Of a stretch of DNA of 64,000 nt, positions 56,923 through 64,000 are shown piece by piece. Location: assembly GCA_963693085.1 (NCBI GenBank), contig OY856409.1, forward strand, positions 1,340,682,915 through 1,340,746,914, in the 5' to 3' direction. How positions within the stretch are numbered: the stretch's first letter is position 1; every line of letters starts with the position of its first letter. The notes beneath the pieces were generated by a model. The model made no database searches, was not told the DNA's origin, and was given only the letters and a program-made list of their open reading frames with translations. The position numbers were made by a program, and so were the translations under genes. Source of the stretch: Alisma plantago-aquatica. Lineage: Eukaryota; Streptophyta; Magnoliopsida; Alismatales; Alismataceae.

Positions 56923-58116
56923 TATCTGGCATATGGTATAACCACATCACCATGTCATGTTTTAGGGTGTATCCCCTAATCATCATATCGTGTACCCATC
57001 TCAAATTGACTATCACTTAGTTCTTATCATTTCAAGATAACTTCATATCGGGTATGAGTTAGGTGATTGACCCCATATTGGGTATACATTATATGCTTGA
57101 TGCCATATCGTGCACAAGGTGTGCACAATATCAGGCATAGAGTGTATGCCACATCATGTATCGTTTAAGTAGTATATATACAAGATACCATATCGGTTTT
57201 CCATCCAGGATTATCATATCAGGTCTCCATGTTGGGTAACATATCGGGTTACCAGGTCAGGTAGACCCTTAGGCTCATAACCCCCTTCATACCTTCAAGG
57301 ATTAGCCCTATCACATAATTATATGACAAGATAGGTGTCTAATTGAATTCTCTTATCTCAATTCATTACACAAAGGATAGTGTATATCGAATTTCAATCC
57401 CTCAACTAGGGTTTGCCACTATATTGGGTAAAATGAGCCATATCATGCATGAGGTATGAATTGGATCTCATATCGTTCACAAGATAGAAGTAGGTTCCAT
57501 TACTAGAATCCAAGGGATATGATTCATATCGTCCATGTGGTATCACTCACCACTTGTATCAGCTTACCCATCACCTTGGGTTTCCAACTCTATACTATTT
57601 AGAGTGTTCACTATCTCTCTATCGTGCAAGAGGTGTAGTCTTAGAATTGTATTGTGTATAAGGGGTAAGTGGGTATCTATGATATCGTGCAAACGGCATG
57701 GCTCATAGTGTGTATGAGCTATCCTCTATCCCCATATCGGGTTAACCCCCATCTCGAGTTTCATATTGGGTTAAGGTATTTCAACCATATCGAGTTATAC
57801 CATGGATTTGATTCTATGTATTATATTATGCATGTGTATACTTCATCAACCATATCATGCACCAGATGTGTGCTTCATGATATCATTTACAAGAGGTGTA
57901 TTACATGATCATATCATGCAAGGATCACTTTCTATTCTCATTCATATCGGGTTACCCAAACTAGGGTTTCATTTTGACTTACAAGTATGCCCTTGTTCCT
58001 ATATCGTGCATGGAATCTATATTGTACAATAGGTATTATGGTTAACACCATATCATGTTCTAAGGTATGAACTTCATCTCCATATCATGCAAGTGATGTT
58101 TGCACATACCCATAAC
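56923..58116. repeat. CATATCG(T/G)G motif cluster
   Basis: More than 25 degenerate copies of CCATATCGTGCA/CATATCGGGTTA-like words, irregularly spaced over 1.2 kb. Many copies have TG or CA in place of CG (CATATCATGCA). It is the Gypsy-2 counterpart of the clusters in the other LTR families. Confidence 0.7.
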
Positions 58117-59611
58117 GGGTTAGAGGTACTAATGTGTATGCTTGAACCTGATATTACTTTATAAAGTGATACCATCTTCTTCAAGCTCTAGAACTTCGTT
58201 ATAACTATTATAGTCCATGGAAATAGGTCTAAACAACTACTAGAACTCATAATTTCATCAACTATTCAATAATATCTCGGAATTATAAGTAGATCATTAA
58301 GTATAGAAAGTTAGGTGACAAATAATAATATGATTGAGTTCAAGGTATATAACCCACCTTGTGAACAACTTCAAAGCTCCAAGCTCTAAAGCTTTACATC
58401 CTAAGGCTCAAGATGAACTTCTCCAAGGTCCAAGGCTCGTTCACAATTCTTCCATAGACAAGAAATCACCATAGTTAAGTACTTGGTGAAGAATGAAAGA
58501 AAGGAATATTCATAACCCGATATCCTACTTCAACCAAGGTTGAAGATGACCAAATCCTTACCTTAAGCTTGGTGCTCGAGCTCTCCTTGCTCCTTGAGAT
58601 ACTTTTCATGATACCTAAGGGTCTTTGCATGATATCTCCAAGGGAGATGGTTGTGAGGATCGTAAACTTTCATAAGTTGGTGAAAGGTGAAGTATATATA
58701 CTGGGTTTCATGAGATAAAGTGTATAAGAGGTGTATTTACCTCAAGCTACTAGATGACAAATGGCCATGCATGGTTGACACATGACCATGAATTCACACA
58801 TATATATATTTCCATGAAAGAGTCTTGAGGATAAGCTAGAGACAATATCTCGGCCATCCTTTATCTTCTTGGATAAGTTTCCTCATCTTTATCTCATCAT
58901 TACGACAACCTGATACACTTTTTACAAGGGCACTTGCAACTCGTCATGGGCCACCTCCTTGAGGTAATTTTCCCATAATGGCCTTTTCCAAGGATCAACA
59001 AACCGATATAAGGCTTCTACTATGGCTTCTTGGTCAATAGGACTCCTATATCAAGTACATAACTTGATACAACACATATATAAAACTTTACCTTTAATTC
59101 TTCCTTGGTTTATTCATCACCCAGAGTATCATCATTCAAAGATGATTCAAACATAATGTATCCATCTTTCTCTTTCTTCTAAAATATACATAGAGGGAGT
59201 AGGGACACTCTAGAGGTGGTATTTTTGCATTTCAACCCCATACATTGGGTAAATTACAAATTTTATCAAAATTGGTGCACACAATACTAGCATTGTTCAA
59301 ACAAGTTATATCTTGGGATTTAGGCTTTCCAAAAGCCACCACTTAGCATCATTCTCTCTCTTATAATACTAAAACACTTAGAATACATTCAACATGTGAC
59401 ATATTGCAATGTAACCCCTCATCTTGGGCAAATTGCACTTTGGTCCAAAACAAAGGAACATTGCACAAACATCATTCAATCATGACCAAATTTGAAACAT
59501 AAGTGTGTCACATGATAACAAAACTCCTTATAGGATTATATTAAGTTTCTAAGAAACTTACTTAGCCAAAAAAAATAGGGTTACCTCATAACCCAGGTCA
59601 GGGGTATTACA

Positions 59612-62243
59612 ATTATAAACCCCTAACAAGGATTTCATCCCTGAAATCCCAGATGAAGGATGACAATATACATTATATCATCAAGTCTCCACATAACACC
59701 TTGATGTCAAGGAGATGCCAAATAAATTTGACCAACACAAAGTCCTTTCATTAAAGATCATCATGAAATTTGTCACACATGACACATACGCAGATGTCCT
59801 ATCCATTACTGACTACGGAGTCAACTCTGTATCAAGTGACATTTTCTAAGTCAGAGAAGTACTTATTCATACATTCAAATAATTCAGGTGTCAAACCTTA
59901 TTGACTCACATCTTTTTATATGATAAGATTATTGATTCTAGGGAGTCTTCCATACTCCTCATTTAGTTTAGCATTTCACTTCCAAGGAAAGACCAGGGTT
60001 ATGTTCTGTCACCCACTTGGGACTACAAGTCTTATCAATGTTATGTTTATGCAGAGCATAAACCCCTAACATATGATCTCCATACTAGAGTTATCTCAAG
60101 GTTGACCCTTCTAGATAATCAAATATTATTCATCTTATCAGGAGTCATATCCTCACTTTCTCATACCACCTGGCACATCTTGGATACCAGAATCCCTTAC
60201 CTTGGTATCCTCCACATGTGTCAAAAACACATTACATCCTCATCATTTCCATCTCTCTATTGTTAATACCAAAGTCAAACATACAAAAGGATTTTTCTTT
60301 TATCTTGGACATAATATATTACACATATCTTTATCTTGGAACCAAGGTCCAAGACAAATTGATACTTTTCTAAGTATCCATCAAGAGATCACTTCTAACT
60401 CATGCACATCAAGTGTCCTCAGACTCACTTGATTGACATGTCCCTGAAAGGAAAGAACACAAAGAAACATGTTCCTTTCATCACCCCATCATTACTCAGG
60501 GTTGTTCATCAGAGAGGAGAAATCATCATCTCGTAAGATTATTACATGAACTTTCATTGTTCATGAATCATTTACACTTGTTTCATCTTCGGTTCCTTGC
60601 CATATGCATAGGAATTATATGGACAATTACATATCATCCCCCTTTTCATGAACATTTCATGATTTTATCACATTTCCCATTTTCACATTATGGAAAAGAT
60701 CTTTACTATTCACACAGACTTTATCAAACATGGATCATCTCCCTTGTTCTCTTTCTCTTATCATGAGGATTATACTATTTACTTCCTCATACACACATAT
60801 TGATCTGAGATCATCTCAGATTCCAATTTATTGCACTTAGGATGTGATAAAAATATCCATGCCATATTTCCAGTTTTGTTATGCTCACTAGATTGTCTCA
60901 AAAAGACTACTTGATTGAGTAATCAGAAAGATAACAATCTAGGAGTTCCATACTTACCTTATCTTTAATAGTTGAATACCTAGCCAGGGTATACAAGTAT
61001 TGAGATTAGGTAGTATGCACTTTGTTTACTATCATATTCCTTACTTTTCATATCATCAAAGCATATGACTTAGCATCCCTAGATTTTCTCTAGGCATCAC
61101 CTCTGCACCTCATCCTCTTTCACACAGATAAGAGAAATTATAAAGCATTTAAAAGAATATTGAACAGAATATAAATTCTAGTTCTCAACATTTCTTCCCT
61201 ATGTTCCCATAGGGCAATCTATAGGGAAGTTAATAACAGCAATCCTTCTTATGATGATCAGATAAAATCAAGAGAAGGTACATTAAAATGGAAAAGCTCT
61301 TATCTGACTGTTACCCCTCGCGGACATCTACCGCTTTAGGTTGAATCAACACATAGAGTCTAGTTGTTTCATGTTGTTTCTTTTGCCTTTTTACACTATT
61401 GGTATGTAACTTTCATAAGCCATGCCGAGTCCACCTCAGTTGTTGGGTCATTTCCTCCCTTCTTTTTAAACAAAAGAGTTTAGTATGCTCAACATGTCTG
61501 TATCTATAACATGTTTTATCCTCGTACTTGGTCTTACGGTCTTATTACCGATGTAGAAGCTAAGTCAGAAGTTCTTACAGATGGAAGGTTAGGACGTTTG
61601 CCTTTACTTAGTGACTACTGCTCCGGTGCACTATGCATTTATTGCACTGGTGGCCCCAAAAACTATGGTTTTTAGAACAACTAAGAAAATGTCTCTAGAA
61701 TTGTAGAGACTTTTCCTTAATTCTCAGCTTATTGTCCCTTCTTGGGCACTACCATCACAAATGTACTATCTATATGTACTTATGGCAGAGTCTATTTTCT
61801 CACCATAGGTTAACTCTTCCCACAGTTTCCACTATTCCGACATGACTATGTCATTCAGGAACCCTTTCAAAACCCAAAGTTTCTGCATTGAGGATTAGTA
61901 ATCCTAGGTTGTAATGCTAGTATCCAATCTACTATATGCATCACCGTTGTCCTAACTTTCCCCACAAGAGCATAAAAAGTAGGATTCTCTATCCTGATTG
62001 GGTCTAGATGGGAATTCTCAAGCACTCATTCTTCTCTTGCCTGATCCCATGCACCCCCTCTTGGTGCAACAACATTGCTCTTAACAATGTGTTCATCGTA
62101 TTCTCCAGTCATTTTTAAACTTCACCATTTCTTCTGCATAAGCAGAAGTCACTATAGTATATATTAGAGGATACTAAAATAGACTCAACACCTTAGTCCT
62201 ATGTCTCTGTAGACTCAGCGAATCTTAAGATCTGACACCAAAC
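59612..62243 (-). pseudogene. Gypsy-2 internal region, eroded gag-pol
   Basis: A polypurine tract (minus strand TTAGGGGTTTATAAT) adjoins the LTR at 59612. Traces of the Gypsy-1-like polyprotein remain: a chromodomain-side segment near 59820 (GTGACATTTTCTAAG on the plus strand), an RT segment near 61445 and the gag start near 62080-62115. No frame longer than about 80 codons belongs to it. The primer site is degenerate (minus strand TTTGGTGTCAGA, 62232-62243). At 2.6 kb against 4.8 kb in Gypsy-1, about half is deleted. Confidence 0.7.
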
Positions 62244-64000
62244 TTTAACGACTATCATTAAACCGACAACCAAATCGTTACTAATTATGTGGAATAATTA
62301 TAAACAACAGATTAGCAAAAATCACTAAAATTAAAAACCATTTTTCAAGAAGGTCCTCTTCCAGATAACTCTTACTGAAAGATCCAAAACTTATACATAT
62401 CATGATTTACATTGTAAAACATTGTTTCAAATCATCTTGAGGACAACATATCACAGTTTCTCTATCAAAACACATACTGGAGAAAGATAAAACCTTGAGG
62501 CTTAAAAGCCAAAATCTCAGATTATTCATGAAACCATTACGCACCGACTCCAAGGACCTGAGAGTACAGAGACGACACATAGGACTTCTATCTACAAGAT
62601 ACGACAGACAGTACACTCAACCTGAGTTGTTATTACTGCCCCAGCTGTTTTTCCTCCTCCACAAAAAGGTCTCCACCACTTCGTGCTCGTCCACCTAAAA
62701 ATTGTGGATCCCACGGGGTGAGACAATTGTCCCAGTGAGAGATATAACTCTCCATCGACCATATTATTATTGCATATAAATATTATAAAATTGAGCATGG
62801 GTTCTTTTATATTAATCAAACAGAATTATTCAATGTATGAATAGGATAAAGTAATCTCTTTACTTAAGAAAATGACGCATCTACCCATGGTAGAATAATA
62901 AACCATCTATCTACTTTACAAGGAATGTAAAGGAACATAAACAACATCTATCAAGCTAAGATGTATAACTGAATTACACATCAAACATTGTTTTCCGTAT
63001 TCGATCCTTAAGCAAATATGCTACACGGCTGAATATATTTTACAATCACACTTATACCCTGAGGAGATGAAGTATACCCCCTTCATCTCCAACCGACCAC
63101 AAACTTCTCACAAGTCAGTACCGTACAAGGTCAATGAGAGAGCCAGTTGCTATGACCTCAGTTGTCTCGGTCAGTACGAGACCACTGGTAGTGACATCTT
63201 GTGTCAATCTACAAAAGAGCGTGCCAAGGTATACATGCATCTATGCTCAGAGCTGCAACGTCAATTGTACTCTCTTAGCGGAACATCTACTAACAACCAT
63301 CCCCAGTTATGAAATTACTGAGTCATGGCATATAGCCATACTTTGAGCCATGGGCCAGTTCACTGCGCTCAACATAGAGTCTACGACCGTAGTCACACTT
63401 GAGCCAGGATAAGGCATATAGCCAAATCCCCATTTATTTCGAGTTTGTAAGGGGATCAGCTCACACATGGCCTTTCATTTATACTTATGCACCCATATAT
63501 TCAAAAATATGCACTTCGGGTTATGCCGCGGGGAACCCATTTCACCATTCAACAAATCATGACACTGATGGATCTATGGTTAGGGCAACGTTTTATGGTT
63601 TCTAGTGATATATTAAGTGCATTACAATATTCTTTTAGCATCAAACAAGTTATAATCATCAATCATAAACAAATGCTACAAAGAAAGTTGTAATACATTT
63701 ATCAAGTACTTTTCAATCTTTAGAACACATTTAGTTGCATAACACTTGGGATTTCAGTCCATTGTCACATTACTGGGAATCATCATCCCTTCACATCACC
63801 ATTATCATGATTACTGGATCTGGGTATTCAAACCCTTAGATCACCACATAGCATTGTTACCTCTATAACAGGTAACCATTACCTCTAGGTCCTCAGACCA
63901 AGGTATTCATTTCACTTGTTGTACAAGTATTTCACATAGTTCACATGGTTTGATTAAGCATCTTGTCACCTCTCACTAGGAAACCAAAATTCACATGGCT
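62244..64000 (-). repeat. Gypsy-2 5' LTR, partial
   Basis: First 1757 bp on the plus strand (the U5 side) of the other LTR. It includes the 294 bp missing from the left LTR, which resembles Gypsy-1 LTR around 32150-32330 (CTACACGGCTGA...CCAACCGACCA). Confidence 0.85.

Larger units (their letters stand above)
54742..59611 (-). repeat. Gypsy-2 3' LTR with 294-bp deletion
   Basis: 4870 bp. Compared with the right LTR it lacks about 294 bp at 55428, corresponding to about 62929-63222, with GT at both break points. A TATA-like TATATAC on the minus strand lies near 58693-58702. Confidence 0.85.
54742..64000 (-). mobile_element. Gypsy-2: eroded Tekay-like element, right LTR cut by window
   Basis: Two matching LTRs (54742-59611 and 62244 to beyond 64000) flank a 2632-bp internal region. 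The LTR start (plus strand T-[A/T]-TAAC) has lost the canonical TG; the end is GGTATTACA. LTR parts resemble Gypsy-1 (AAAAATCACTAAAATTAAAA, AGAGACGACACATAGG, CCCAGTGAGAG). Internal segments align with Gypsy-1 gag start, RT and chromodomain regions but hold no long frame. The second TSD lies outside the window. Confidence 0.85.

Overview
This window is nuclear DNA of a flowering plant, from a transposon-dense, probably heterochromatic region. The evidence is plant-specific families (Mutator-like transposase, plant mobile domain, Ty1/copia and Ty3/gypsy chromovirus elements with tRNA-Met primer sites), spliceosomal introns and AT-rich intergenic DNA. I see no ordinary host gene, tRNA, rRNA or CRISPR array. 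The species cannot be named from the sequence.

Layout. (1) 1-7722: a Mutator-like element (MULE) on the minus strand. It has an intact-looking 797-aa DDE transposase (2428-4821), a plant-mobile-domain (PMD) gene downstream of it (11-2196) carrying one in-frame stop, and a 5' side full of tandem repeats. (2) 7723-53810: one old Ty1/copia element (Copia-1, two 163-bp LTRs) blown apart by nested insertions, each bounded by target-site duplications (TSDs). An 8-bp-TSD DNA transposon (7836-9779) sits in its 5' LTR. An 18.2-kb LARD-like LTR element (10093-28303, 3338-bp LTRs) sits in its leader. A 20.9-kb Tekay-like chromovirus (Gypsy-1, 31415-52346, minus strand) sits in its reverse transcriptase gene. 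The LARD-like element carries a second copia element (Copia-2, 11937-21152) in its left LTR, and Gypsy-1 carries a related solo LTR (32742-37940) in its left LTR. Removing the inserts and one TSD each leaves 4983 bp for Copia-1, a normal copia size, which supports the whole reconstruction. (3) 53811-54741: short flank plus the 3' end of an RTE-type LINE. (4) 54742-64000: a second, eroded Tekay-like element (Gypsy-2) whose right LTR runs off the window.

How the parts work. The only coding region that still looks functional is the MULE transposase, so the MULE may move itself and carry its PMD partner. All retrotransposon polyproteins are broken, mostly by nonsense changes. The LTRs are the most unusual part. 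Each long-LTR family carries its own cluster of short CpG-containing palindromic motifs. The LARD-like LTRs hold a train of five hairpins with an almost constant 16-nt loop and stems that change sequence but stay complementary. I regard that hairpin train as the best candidate for an undescribed structured element here.
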